The notes beneath the pieces were generated by a model that was not told the origin of the DNA, did no database searches, and worked only from the letters and a program-made list of their open reading frames with translations. Positions 63,845 to 64,000 of a stretch of 64,000 nucleotides of DNA are shown one piece after another (positions within the stretch are counted from its first letter, which is position 1; every line of letters begins with the position of its first letter). The DNA comes from Glaciozyma antarctica PI12 (lineage: Eukaryota > Basidiomycota > Microbotryomycetes > Kriegeriales > Camptobasidiaceae), in NCBI GenBank assembly GCA_002917775.1, contig KZ627149.1:1119497-1183496 (forward strand), read 5' to 3'. Made by a program: the position numbers and the translations under genes.

Positions 63845-64000
63845 ATGACTCGCTCGAAGGCTCACAAGAAGGAGGTCTCGAGGCACATGCACCCTCTCCC
63901 GTACGCCCTCTACCTCTCCTGCCCCTTCCCAGTCCCCCCGGCGTCCTCACTCCAAGATCCACTCCTTATCGGTCTTGTGACCTCTGACCGAGCAGAGAAG
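63845..64000 (+). CDS. 5' exon of an unknown gene (runs off the window)
   Basis: The ATG at 63845 opens MTRSKAHKKEVSRHMHPLP in a 56-base exon ending at 63900, followed by donor GTACGC. A long CT-rich stretch with a branch-like CTGAC and an AG at 63994-63995 suggests the next exon starts at the very edge. The short basic N-terminus is like those of nucleolar or ribosomal proteins, but too little is visible to name it. Confidence 0.5.
   Translation, partial: MTRSKAHKKEVSRHMHPLPYALYLSCPFPVPPASSLQDPLLIGLVTSDRAEK

Overview
The window is nuclear DNA of a GC-rich basidiomycete yeast, most likely a red yeast of the Sporidiobolales (Rhodotorula/Rhodosporidium type). I infer this from the very GC-rich third codon positions, the tightly packed genes, and the introns. 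Introns are numerous and mostly 45-60 bases, with GTRNGT-type donors, a GCTRAC/GCTGAT-like branch site close to the acceptor, and CAG acceptors. The gene set (caleosin, malic enzyme, sterol glucosyltransferase, ammonium permease) suits a lipid-storing yeast. No tRNA, rRNA, CRISPR array, transposon or virus-like element was recognised.

Layout. 1-10.2 kb: the 5' end of an unknown gene, an alpha/beta hydrolase, a RAX1-like RGS membrane protein, an unknown coiled-coil protein, a monocarboxylate-type MFS carrier and a RING/TRAF-like zinc-finger protein. 10.5-26.9 kb: caleosin, ammonium permease, CAF1/POP2 deadenylase, a small Zn2Cys6 factor, malic enzyme and a large Atg26-type sterol glucosyltransferase. 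27-40.5 kb: a gene-poor, fast-changing block with an unknown gene and its decayed copy, two small paralogues on opposite strands, a BTG/TOB-domain protein and a tandem pair of mitochondrial membrane-protein paralogues. 40.9-52.9 kb: a Nup82/Nup88 nucleoporin, unknown proteins, an HSF-type factor and an OPT oligopeptide transporter. 53-64 kb: two unknown genes, RPN12 and PRE3 (proteasome) in a head-to-head pair, an F-box/leucine-rich protein, an SGT1/ecdysoneless homologue and the start of another gene.

Functional links. RPN12 and PRE3 share a 235-base divergent promoter. BTG/TOB proteins bind CAF1 in animals, and both partners lie in this window. Caleosin, malic enzyme and the sterol glucosyltransferase all touch lipid metabolism, but no operon-like control is implied.

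What stands out is gene structure. There are coding microexons of 6, 7 and 11 bases, a start codon split by an intron, and two introns of about 1 kb in a genome of 50-base introns. The sterol glucosyltransferase gene carries an internal exon duplication whose second copy lacks the catalytic glycine-histidine motif. Several conserved genes also show a reading-frame step at a short G or C run that one extra base would explain. This looks more like a draft-assembly problem than biology, so protein models for those genes should be checked against reads. I saw no convincing new defence or toxin system; the most novel candidates are the small lineage-specific paralogue families at 33-40 kb.
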